Shown here piece by piece: positions 56,859 to 64,000 of a DNA stretch of 64,000 nt. The stretch is taken from positions 3,156,253 to 3,220,252 of the forward strand of contig NZ_JH719395.1 of NCBI RefSeq assembly GCF_000271845.1, read 5' to 3'. The position numbers were made by a program, and so were the translations under genes. The DNA comes from Rhizobium leguminosarum bv. trifolii WSM2297. Lineage in GTDB: Bacteria > Pseudomonadota > Alphaproteobacteria > Rhizobiales > Rhizobiaceae. Under the pieces are notes generated by a model. It did no database searches. It saw only the letters and a program-made list of their open reading frames with translations, and had not been told where the DNA came from. Within the stretch, counting starts at the first letter, position 1. Each line of letters starts with the position of its first letter.

Positions 56859-57864
56859 GCCCCCATCCAGAAACCCGGGCAAGGCGCCCGATAAGGCCGA
56901 GCAGAAGCGGCCGGAAATGCGCGTGCGTCCGACCGCGCCGATCCTGCCGCCTTCCAACATCCAGGGCAGTGCGTTGATGGTGGTGATATCGATCATGGCC
57001 TTCCTCGCTTGCCTGACGCTCGGCGGCGTCAGCATGGTGCGCTCGACGGCCGCAAGCTGGGAGAGTCAGATCTCCCGTGAGATCACCATCCAGATCAAGC
57101 CGGACGACAATCTCGACATGGAAAAGGCGCTGACCCAGGCGCGCGACCTGGCGCTGACCTTCGTCGGCACCAAGAGCGGCCAGATCGTCGACGAGGCAGC
57201 GACCGCCCGCCTGCTCGAACCCTGGCTCGGCCCCGGTCTCGATCTCAAGGATCTGCCCGTTCCCCGCCTCGTCATCATTACCATCGACGAGAGCAATCCA
57301 CCGGATTTCGATTCCATGCGGGCACTGCTGAAAGACAGCATCCCGCAGGCCACCCTCGACGATCACCGCACCTGGGTCGACCGACTGGTGTCCATGGCGC
57401 ACACGACCGTCATGATCGGCACGGGCATCCTGCTCCTGGTCTTCTCGGCGATGGTGCTCACCGTCGTCTTCGCCACGCGCGGCGCGCTGTCGGGCAACCG
57501 CCACATTGTCGAAGTGCTGCATTTCGTCGGCGCCGAAAGCTCCTTCGTCGCCACCGAATTCCAGAAGCATTTCCTGAAGATCAGCCTCAAGGGCTCGGCG
57601 ATCGGCAGCGCCCTTGCCTCTCTCTTCTTCGCCACCGCCGGTTTCTGGCAGAGCCGCACGCTGGCCACCCCGGAAACGGACCAGGCCACCGCGCTCTTCG
57701 GCACCTTCTCCGTCGGCGTGCTTGGTTATGCCGGCATCTTCGCAACGATGATCGTCGTCGCCCTTCTGACCACCTTCACCGCGCGCCTGACCGTCATGCG
57801 GACGATCTATGAAATCGATACATTGCGCTCGGACCCGACACGCACCGACGGCATTGCGAGTTGA
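56851..57864 (+). CDS. ftsX: Cell division permease FtsX
   Basis: The 337-residue protein has a Pro/Arg-rich cytoplasmic N-terminus of about 45 residues, one helix near 48-70, a periplasmic domain, and three more helices at about 180-205, 245-265 and 285-310. This four-helix plan is the FtsX permease. It transmits FtsE ATPase activity to periplasmic hydrolase activators. The start codon overlaps the end of ftsE. Confidence 0.92.
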   Translation: MTEPPSRNPGKAPDKAEQKRPEMRVRPTAPILPPSNIQGSALMVVISIMAFLACLTLGGVSMVRSTAASWESQISREITIQIKPDDNLDMEKALTQARDLALTFVGTKSGQIVDEAATARLLEPWLGPGLDLKDLPVPRLVIITIDESNPPDFDSMRALLKDSIPQATLDDHRTWVDRLVSMAHTTVMIGTGILLLVFSAMVLTVVFATRGALSGNRHIVEVLHFVGAESSFVATEFQKHFLKISLKGSAIGSALASLFFATAGFWQSRTLATPETDQATALFGTFSVGVLGYAGIFATMIVVALLTTFTARLTVMRTIYEIDTLRSDPTRTDGIAS

Positions 57865-57931
57865 TCGTGACCATGCCGTTTTGTTGTGAAAGCGTCTGTT
57901 CCGCGCCGCAATCAGCGTATAGTCACGATTC

Positions 57932-58648
57932 ATGACCATGGGCGATACCACACCCAACCCTTTTCATCAGGACCCGGGGCTTGACCGCCCGGCGGCTTTG
58001 CCGCCGCGGCGCGGGCTGATCCGCCGCCTGTTGCGCTGGGGCGGCTTTGCCTGCGTGTTGGCAATGGCGCTGGTGTTCGGCGGCTTCCTGCGGTTTGCCG
58101 ATTCCGTCACGACGCTGAAGCCTCCGGCCGAGCCGAAGGCGGATGCGATCGTGGTGCTGACCGGAGGCTACCAACGCATCGATCAGGCCGTGGAGCTGCT
58201 ACAGAAGGGCGCCGGCAAACGGCTGTTGATCTCCGGCGTCCACCCGACGACGACACCGAGGCAGATCCGCAAGATGACGCAGGGTTCGGCCGATCTCTTC
58301 TCCTGCTGCGTCGATATCGGCCACGACGCCATCGACACGATCGGTAATGCCGAGGAAGCCTCCAACTGGATCCACGCCAACGGCTACAGGAGCGTCATCG
58401 TCGTCACCAACAATTACCATATGCCGCGGAGCCTCGCCGAGCTCTCCTATGTCGACCCCGACATCGAGTTCATCGCGTATCCCGTGGTCAATTCGGATTT
58501 GAAGAGCCGCAACTGGTTCACCGACCCGAATGCGATGCGCGTCATGCTTGCCGAATATGCAAAGGTGCTGCTGGCCGGCGCCCGCAATATCACCGGCTTC
58601 GGCCGCCACACCGGGCTGCGCTCGACAGCGGCGGCCGGCCAGGACTGA
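57932..58648 (+). CDS. YdcF/SanA family DUF218 protein
   Basis: The 238-residue protein has an N-terminal helix (about 28-50) and a DUF218 domain with D-A-I-V-V-L-T-G-G near residue 70, L-I-S-G-V-H, the N-T motif around I-G-N-A-E-E-A-S, and V-T-N-N-Y-H-M-P-R-S. The family includes ElyC and SanA, which act in envelope and peptidoglycan lipid-carrier metabolism. It follows ftsX and precedes the acyltransferase. Confidence 0.85.
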   Translation: MTMGDTTPNPFHQDPGLDRPAALPPRRGLIRRLLRWGGFACVLAMALVFGGFLRFADSVTTLKPPAEPKADAIVVLTGGYQRIDQAVELLQKGAGKRLLISGVHPTTTPRQIRKMTQGSADLFSCCVDIGHDAIDTIGNAEEASNWIHANGYRSVIVVTNNYHMPRSLAELSYVDPDIEFIAYPVVNSDLKSRNWFTDPNAMRVMLAEYAKVLLAGARNITGFGRHTGLRSTAAAGQD

Positions 58649-58736
58649 AGCTTTTACATCGAGGCGTCATCAAACGCTTTTTATGACGGCCAATATCGTG
58701 TAGGCCGGTCGCGTGAGCATGCCTCGGGAAAGTTTC

Positions 58737-59534
58737 ATGATCGCCCTGCGTTCCGTCCTCTTCAACACGATCTTCTACGCCAACCTCATCATCCGGATGA
58801 TCGTGCTCTCGCCATATTATTTCCTGGCGCCGCGCCTGACCGCCTATGCGATCCCGAAGAACTGGGCGCGCTCCAACCACTGGCTGATGCGGGTGATCGT
58901 CGGCACGACCTTCGAGATCGAGGGTCTGGAGAACCTGCCTGACGGCAGCTACATCCTGGCGCCGAAGCACCAGTCCTTCTGGGATACCTATGCGCTGCTG
59001 CCCTGGCTGAAAGACCCGGTCTACATCCTGAAGCGCGAGTTGATGTGGATTCCGCTGTTCGGCTGGTATGCGAAGAAGCAGCGGGTGATCCCCGTCGATC
59101 GCGGCGCCCGCGGCAAGGTGATGGTGGAGGTGTTGAAGCGCACAAAGGAAGAGCTTTCGACCGGCCGCCAGCTGATCATCTATCCCGAGGGCACCCGCCG
59201 TCCGCCGGGCGCCGAGCCGGTCTATAAATACGGCATCGCCCGCATGTACCGCGATCTCGCCATTCCCGTGGTGCCGATCGTCATGCATCCCGGTCTGTTC
59301 TGGCCGCGCCGGAGCATTCGTCGTTATCCCGGCCATTTCAAGGTGAGGATCCTGCCGCCGATCATGCCGGGAATGGATCCGGACGCATTTTTCGCCCACC
59401 TGATCGAGATTTCGGAACGGGCAAGCGACGAGCTTCTGCTCGAAACCGTCGAGGCAAACCCGCATCTGCCGCTGCCGCCGACAGCTGTGGAAAGGCTGGC
59501 GGAACTGCGCAAGCTCAAGGCGGCGACCGCCTAA
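58737..59534 (+). CDS. 1-acyl-sn-glycerol-3-phosphate acyltransferase-like protein (PlsC family)
   Basis: The 265-residue protein has the acyltransferase motif H-Q-S-F-W-D (HX4D) near residue 79 and the substrate motif Y-P-E-G-T-R-R-P near 151. N-terminal hydrophobic stretches anchor it to the inner membrane. It probably makes phosphatidic acid, or acylates a related lipid such as those of ornithine lipids. In-frame starts at 58713 and 58719 are possible. It converges on the GGCT gene with 1 bp between the stops. Confidence 0.88.
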   Translation: MIALRSVLFNTIFYANLIIRMIVLSPYYFLAPRLTAYAIPKNWARSNHWLMRVIVGTTFEIEGLENLPDGSYILAPKHQSFWDTYALLPWLKDPVYILKRELMWIPLFGWYAKKQRVIPVDRGARGKVMVEVLKRTKEELSTGRQLIIYPEGTRRPPGAEPVYKYGIARMYRDLAIPVVPIVMHPGLFWPRRSIRRYPGHFKVRILPPIMPGMDPDAFFAHLIEISERASDELLLETVEANPHLPLPPTAVERLAELRKLKAATA

Positions 59535-59535
59535 A

Positions 59536-60066
59536 TCAAGCCGCGCGCAGCCGCTCCACTTCGTCGACGACCTGCTCCAGCCAATGGTCGCGAATGCCCA
59601 TCTGCTTCAGATGCGTCAGCGTGTTGAAGACATAGGCATCGTTCGGGCCCGACTGGCCCTTGGCTTCGTTCACCACCCGTGCCGCGGAAAGCGCGTCGAG
59701 CGTACCGGCATATTGCTCATGGTCGCGATCAGCAATGTAGGTAACCGCCTCCATCCGCCGCCGGCCGGCAAGCTGCAGCTGCACGCGGCGCTCCAGGTAG
59801 ACATTGGTCACCAGCTCGCGGGCGCGGAGATAATCGATCACCTCATCCCATTTTTCCGGGGAAATGCGGAAAGCCATGCCGCGGCAGGCACCGCCCCTGT
59901 CGAGACCGAGAACCAGACCCGGATTGTCGCGCGTGCCGCGATGGACGAAGGAGCGGACGCAGAGCGAGCGCCTGTAGCCGTAGATCAGAGCCTCTGCCCG
60001 CTCCATAAACTCGAAGCCCGGATTCCACATCAGCGAACCGTAGCCAAACACCCAAAATTCGTCCAT
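59536..60066 (-). CDS. Gamma-glutamylcyclotransferase (ChaC-like)
   Basis: The 176-residue protein shows the GGCT signature V-F-G-Y-G-S-L-M-W-N-P-G-F at residues 5-17 and A-Y-V-F-N-T-L-T-H-L further on. ChaC-like enzymes release 5-oxoproline from glutathione or gamma-glutamyl peptides. The chosen start M-D-E-F-W-V-F aligns with relatives; a 13-residue longer start exists. It diverges from the DUF2125 gene by 50 bp. Confidence 0.88.
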   Translation of the reverse strand: MDEFWVFGYGSLMWNPGFEFMERAEALIYGYRRSLCVRSFVHRGTRDNPGLVLGLDRGGACRGMAFRISPEKWDEVIDYLRARELVTNVYLERRVQLQLAGRRRMEAVTYIADRDHEQYAGTLDALSAARVVNEAKGQSGPNDAYVFNTLTHLKQMGIRDHWLEQVVDEVERLRAA

Positions 60067-60116
60067 ATCGCACGCCAGACCGGAATCACATTTGCGATTC
60101 ACCATTGGAGAACATC

Positions 60117-61133
60117 ATGGCAGCGTCAAGCCAATCCGGCAGCAGCCAATCCGGCAGCGGCAAGAAATTCTGGCTGCTGGGCGGCGGCATCCTCCTGGTG
60201 ATCGCGCTTTATACCGGCGGCTGGTTCTATGCGGCCTCGGCGTTGAAGACCACGGTGCTGAAGGCGATCGCGCCGCGCGACCAGGCCGGCGTCAGCGGCG
60301 AATGCTCCAATATCGAATTCCGCGGCTATCCCTTCCGCATCGGCCTGTTCTGCTCCAAGGTGGATGTCGACGACAATGTCAACGGCGTCTCCGCCACCTT
60401 CGGCGCGCTGCGCTCGGCAGCCCAGGTCTACGCACCCGGCAATATCGTCTGGGAACTCGATTCGCCGGCTGAGATCCGCACCAGCAACGGCCTTTCGATC
60501 TCGGCGCAATGGACGAACCTGCAGGCGAGTCTGGCGACCAAACTGCGGGGCATCGATCGCAGCTCGACCGCCATCGAGGGTCTGAAGGCGACGGCCGTCT
60601 CCTCCTACACCGGCCAGACCATCAGCTTCGATGCGGCTCGCACCGAGATCCATCTGCGCCAGAACGGAGGCGATCTGGACGGCGCGATCTCCGTGCAGGA
60701 TGCGAATACGGCGATTAAGGACTGGCCGCAGATCTTCCCGAAATTCTCTGCCAGCATCGATCTGACCATCGCCGGCAAAGCAGGCTTGATCGACGGCAGC
60801 GATCCAAGCGGCCTCAACGGCGCCAGCGGCGAACTGCGCCGCATCGTCGCCGACATCGGCGACGGCAAGGTCATGACGCTGACCGGCCCCTTCTCCTTCG
60901 ACGAGCAGGGGCTCCTCTCGGGAAAATTCAAGCTGGAGATCGAACAGCTCGGCCCCTGGGGCCACAGCCTAAAACAGGCCTTCCCGGATATCGCCTCGAC
61001 CGTCAACACCGCGACGAAGCTGTTGCAGTCGCTGGCCGGCGGCAAGGACAAGGTCTCGGTCGATCTCGTCGTCGATCGCGGCAACGCCACCGTCAGCGGC
61101 TTCATCCCGCTCGGCCGGATTCCACCGATCTGA
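60117..61133 (+). CDS. DUF2125 family protein
   Basis: The 338-residue protein has an N-terminal helix (L-L-G-G-G-I-L-L-V-I-A-L-Y-T-G-G-W-F, about 20-38) and then a beta-rich periplasmic region with S-N-I-E-F-R-G-Y-P-F-R-I-G near residue 63, the DUF2125 hallmark. The function is unknown. The start has a GGAGA ribosome binding site 5-8 nt upstream; an in-frame ATG 12 nt earlier also exists. It converges on a GNAT gene. Confidence 0.83.
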   Translation: MAASSQSGSSQSGSGKKFWLLGGGILLVIALYTGGWFYAASALKTTVLKAIAPRDQAGVSGECSNIEFRGYPFRIGLFCSKVDVDDNVNGVSATFGALRSAAQVYAPGNIVWELDSPAEIRTSNGLSISAQWTNLQASLATKLRGIDRSSTAIEGLKATAVSSYTGQTISFDAARTEIHLRQNGGDLDGAISVQDANTAIKDWPQIFPKFSASIDLTIAGKAGLIDGSDPSGLNGASGELRRIVADIGDGKVMTLTGPFSFDEQGLLSGKFKLEIEQLGPWGHSLKQAFPDIASTVNTATKLLQSLAGGKDKVSVDLVVDRGNATVSGFIPLGRIPPI

Positions 61134-61145
61134 CCCTCTCGCCTT

Positions 61146-61565
61146 TCAGGCTAAGCGCTTGATGAAAAAGACTTCCGGCACCGATTGCAGGCCGGGCAGC
61201 TCGATCGCGCCGGTGTCGGAAAATCCGTTGCGGCGATGCCAGTCCTGCGGCCGGCTCTCGTCGCATTCGCTTGAGGTCATCAGCAGGCGGGCGCCCTCGC
61301 GGCGCATCGCCTCTTCCCAAGCGAGAAACAGTGCCGTCCCGACACCCGCCCGCCGGTGGCCGGGCAGGACGCGAATCATTTCCATATAGGGAACCCTGCC
61401 CCAGAAGCGGGAGAAGCGCAGGAAGCCGACGATTTCGCCGGCCTGCCTGGCGATGAGATATTCGCCAAGCGCCACGCATCGCGATACCCATGCCTTGCCG
61501 GCACTGGCATCCTCGCGAACCAGCCAGTCGATATCGGCTTGGCTCGCGTTTGCCACCTCCACCAT
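61146..61565 (-). CDS. GNAT family N-acetyltransferase
   Basis: The 139-residue single-domain GNAT has the acetyl-CoA loop L-P-G-H-R-R-A-G-V-G-T-A-L-F near residue 66 and the ending W-H-R-R-N-G-F. It acetylates an unknown small molecule or protein. It follows tyrC by 8 bp on the same strand and ends just before the stop of the convergent DUF2125 gene. Confidence 0.85.
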   Translation of the reverse strand: MVEVANASQADIDWLVREDASAGKAWVSRCVALGEYLIARQAGEIVGFLRFSRFWGRVPYMEMIRVLPGHRRAGVGTALFLAWEEAMRREGARLLMTSSECDESRPQDWHRRNGFSDTGAIELPGLQSVPEVFFIKRLA

Positions 61566-61573
61566 CTCAGCGG

Positions 61574-62500
61574 CTACTTCTTGTCCAGCGCGTGGGGACG
61601 ACCGAAATCCGGTGCGTCGACATCCTGGCCGGCTTGGACGATCGAGCGGCGAATGGCGCGCGTGCGGGTGAAAAGTTCGAAGATCTTATCGCCCTCGCCC
61701 CAGCGGATCGCCCGCTGCAGATAGGCGAGATCCTCCGAGAAGCGCGCCAGCATTTCGAGGATCGCATCGCGATTGTGCAGGCAGACGTCGCGCCACATGG
61801 TCGGGTCTGAGGCCGCAAGTCGGGTAAAGTCGCGAAAACCGGAGGCCGAATATTTGATGACCTCGGACTCCGTCACCGTCTCGAGATCGTCGGCGGTGCC
61901 GACAATATTGTAGGCGATGATATGCGGCAGGTGCGAGACGATCGCCAGCACCTTGTCATGATGCTCCGCATCCATCTCGTCGACCTTCGAGCCGAGCGCT
62001 TCCCAGAAGCCGCGCAGCCGCTTCATCGCCGCCTCGTCGGTGCCTGCGACCGGCGTAAAGATGCACCAGCGGCCTTCGAAGAGACCGGGGAAGCCGGCAT
62101 CCGGGCCGGATTTTTCCGTACCTGCCAGCGGATGGCCGGGAATGAAATGCACGCCGGCGGGAATATGCGGCAGCATCTGCGCAATGACCGAAGCCTTGGT
62201 GGAGCCGACATCGGTGACAATAGCCCCGGGCTTCAGGCTTGCTGCTATCTCTTTGGCTACACTTTCCGATGCGCCGACCGGCACCGAGACGATCACCAGA
62301 TCCGCATCCCTGACGGCATCGGCCGAAGAGGTCGTGTAGCGGTCGCCGAGACCGAGTTCTTCGGCACGTTTCAGCGTATCGGGGCTCCGTGTGGCAACGA
62401 CGATCTCTCTTGCCAGGCCGAGCCGGCGGATGTCGTAGGCAAGCGAAGAGCCGATCAGACCGATGCCGATCAGCGCGATACGATCGAACTGCACGTTCAT
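61574..62500 (-). CDS. tyrC: Prephenate/arogenate dehydrogenase
   Basis: The 308-residue enzyme has the N-terminal NAD motif I-G-I-G-L-I-G-S-S near residue 11, the D-V-G-S-T-K strand, and G-H-P-L-A-G-T-E near 122, all typical of the TyrA family. It makes tyrosine precursors. Its ATG overlaps the TGA of hisC (ATGA), a pairing seen across Rhizobiales; HisC-like aminotransferases often serve tyrosine and phenylalanine too. Confidence 0.92.
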   Translation of the reverse strand: MNVQFDRIALIGIGLIGSSLAYDIRRLGLAREIVVATRSPDTLKRAEELGLGDRYTTSSADAVRDADLVIVSVPVGASESVAKEIAASLKPGAIVTDVGSTKASVIAQMLPHIPAGVHFIPGHPLAGTEKSGPDAGFPGLFEGRWCIFTPVAGTDEAAMKRLRGFWEALGSKVDEMDAEHHDKVLAIVSHLPHIIAYNIVGTADDLETVTESEVIKYSASGFRDFTRLAASDPTMWRDVCLHNRDAILEMLARFSEDLAYLQRAIRWGEGDKIFELFTRTRAIRRSIVQAGQDVDAPDFGRPHALDKK

Positions 62501-63606
62501 ACCTTGCGTCCCATGAATTCGCTGAGTGCGGCGATGACGCCGCGGTTGGCCTCTTCGGGGCCGACGCTCATGCGCAGCGCATTGGAAAACCCATAGCTGC
62601 GCACGGCGCGCAGGATGTAGCCGCGGCTCGTCAGCAGATCGTCGGCATCGGCGGCGCGCTTGCCGTCGATATCGGGAAAATGGATGAGGACGAAATTGGC
62701 GACCGACGGCGTCACCTTCAGGCCGATCGCCTCAAGCGCCTGGGTCAGCGTCTCCACCCACATCTGGTTGAAGGAGACGGCCTGCTGGACGAAGGCCTGG
62801 TCGCGGATGGCCGCGGCACCGGCGGCGATTGCCGCCGCGTTCAAATTGAAGGGCCCGCGTACGCGGTTCACCGCGTCGACGATCTCGGCGGGCGCATACA
62901 TCCAGCCGACGCGCAGCGCCGCAAGTCCGTAGGCCTTCGAGAAGGTGCGGGTCATCACCACATTGGCATTCGAGGACACGACCTCGATGCCGGCTTCATA
63001 ATCGTTGCGGCGCACATATTCGGCGTAAGCCGCATCGAGCACCAGGACGACATGTTTCGGCAACCCGGCCTGCAGGCGGCGGATCTCGCTGACCGGGACA
63101 TAGGTGCCTGTCGGATTGCCGGGATTGGCGATGAAGACGATCTTCGTCTTCTCCGTCACCGCGGCAAGGATCGCATCGACATCGACGGTATGGTCCTTTT
63201 CCCTGACGACGACCGGCGTCGCGCCGGCGCCCTGGATCTGGATCTTGTAGACCAGGAAACCGTGCTCGGTGATGATGCCCTCGTCGCCGGCGCCGAGATA
63301 GACATGGCAGAGCAGGCCGAGCAGCTCGTCGGAGCCGTTGCCGCAGAGGATGTTTGCCGGGTTGAGTCCGTGCACGGCGGCAATCGCCTCGCGCAGTTCC
63401 ACCGACTGCCCGTCGGGATAACGCCCGAGATCGTTGGCAGCCGCCTTGCAGGCTTCGATCGCCTTCGGGCTGGCGCCGAGCGGCGTTTCGTTGGACGAAA
63501 GCTTGTAGACGCGGGCAACCCCCGGCGCATGTTCCTTGCCCGGCACATAGGATGCGATATCGAGAATACCGGGACGCGGAACAGGCTTGCTCATCTCAAC
63601 GCTCAT
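62497..63606 (-). CDS. hisC: Histidinol-phosphate / aromatic aminotransferase
   Basis: The 369-residue PLP enzyme has N-P-G-N-P-T-G at 161-167 and the cofactor Lys at residue 224 in T-F-S-K-A-Y-G-L. The start M-S-V-E-M-S-K has AAGG 8 nt upstream; a second ATG four codons later is possible. Given its overlap with tyrC, it may act mainly on aromatic 2-oxo acids or prephenate, besides histidinol phosphate. It lies 79 bp downstream of a methyltransferase gene. Confidence 0.9.
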   Translation of the reverse strand: MSVEMSKPVPRPGILDIASYVPGKEHAPGVARVYKLSSNETPLGASPKAIEACKAAANDLGRYPDGQSVELREAIAAVHGLNPANILCGNGSDELLGLLCHVYLGAGDEGIITEHGFLVYKIQIQGAGATPVVVREKDHTVDVDAILAAVTEKTKIVFIANPGNPTGTYVPVSEIRRLQAGLPKHVVLVLDAAYAEYVRRNDYEAGIEVVSSNANVVMTRTFSKAYGLAALRVGWMYAPAEIVDAVNRVRGPFNLNAAAIAAGAAAIRDQAFVQQAVSFNQMWVETLTQALEAIGLKVTPSVANFVLIHFPDIDGKRAADADDLLTSRGYILRAVRSYGFSNALRMSVGPEEANRGVIAALSEFMGRKV

Positions 63607-63685
63607 GGGTCGACCTTGGAATTGCCGGAAATGACCACGTCGCATTAAAGCGGAATGCCGTTCTTGTCGAGAGCAGGCAACGGCG

Positions 63686-64000
63686 TCAGCGGTTGCGTGT
63701 GGTCGGCACGCCATGGGGGGCCAGAACCGGCACGAAGACGCGGCGGGAGGCGCGGGCGGCGACCGGCAGCCCTTGATAGAGCCGCTTCTGCGCCTCGACG
63801 ATGATGACGCCCGAGAAGGCCGGCCACAGCGTCCGGCCGATCCGCTCGAAGGCGCGGCGAAGCCGCAGGATGGTCCTGAGCTTCGAGGGCGGGAAGAACA
63901 GCGCTTCGGCGGTCGCGCCCGGGGTGAAATTCGTCTCGCGCAGCAGATGCGTCAGCTGACCGCGGGAATAGGGCCGGCCCGAGCCGAAGGGCGTATGTTC
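63686..64000 (-). CDS. C-terminal part of a class I SAM-dependent methyltransferase (partial)
   Basis: The frame is open from the window edge to a TGA at 63686-63688, giving 104 codons whose product includes [14 protein letters not shown] and ends V-P-T-T-R-N-R. This matches the C-terminal half of a methyltransferase that in rhizobia usually sits between gloB and hisC. The SAM-binding half lies outside the window. Confidence 0.75.
   Translation of the reverse strand, partial: EHTPFGSGRPYSRGQLTHLLRETNFTPGATAEALFFPPSKLRTILRLRRAFERIGRTLWPAFSGVIIVEAQKRLYQGLPVAARASRRVFVPVLAPHGVPTTRNR

Overview
The window looks like ordinary core chromosome of a fast-growing rhizobium, most likely the Rhizobium leguminosarum/etli group. 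The basis is the high GC content, the order of alphaproteobacterial core genes (lysC-ptsP, prfA-prmC, lysA beside a TIGR02302-type gene, ftsEX, hisC-tyrC), a CpdR-type response regulator, and several families of short palindromic intergenic repeats of the kind seen in rhizobia. The species is inferred from family knowledge; no search was run. I found no CRISPR array, transposase, integrase, phage module or recognisable toxin or defence cassette.

Layout. 1-606 holds no supported gene. 607-12245: an M23 peptidase faces clpB across a shared terminator, followed on the minus strand by a DUF4167 gene, prfA-prmC (translation termination) and lysC-ptsP (aspartate kinase and nitrogen-type PTS enzyme I). 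12543-17837: ubiG; a minus-strand run comF-grxC-nitrilase-DUF1178-DUF3291; a degenerate BioC/NDUFAF5-like methyltransferase; an orphan Flp pilin and a small membrane protein. 18068-24481: a packed argJ-GNAT-mutT run, a periplasmic parvulin and secA.

24660-34281: an orphan flippase plus CelD-like acyltransferase pair, an acyl-CoA synthetase, an aldo/keto reductase, a methyltransferase, a TetR/MFS pair with two near-identical palindromic operators in the shared promoter region, tRNA-Leu(CAA), and two small genes. 34471-43922: a CPA2 antiporter fused to a cyclic-nucleotide-binding domain, YqaA, DsbB, an HNH protein, AlkA, GluQ-RS, a YihY membrane protein, an SDR, a HIG1-like small protein, a PduO-type cobalamin adenosyltransferase and a rhomboid protease. 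44085-46879: etfB-etfA and 3-hydroxybutyryl-CoA dehydrogenase, with a striking palindrome in the etf promoter.

46877-64000: a 355-bp nested-palindrome mosaic element, a probable 30-residue membrane peptide, tlpA diverging from argH, lptM-lysA-TIGR02302, cpdR, hpt, ftsEX, a YdcF protein, a PlsC-like acyltransferase, a GGCT-like cyclotransferase, a DUF2125 protein, a GNAT enzyme, tyrC-hisC and the 3' end of a methyltransferase.

Nothing here reads as an unmistakable new multi-gene system. The best leads are small-scale: the etf promoter palindrome, the TetR twin operators, the micro-ORF at 47309-47401, the flippase/acyltransferase pair, four classes of dispersed palindromic repeat, and several compressed divergent promoters.
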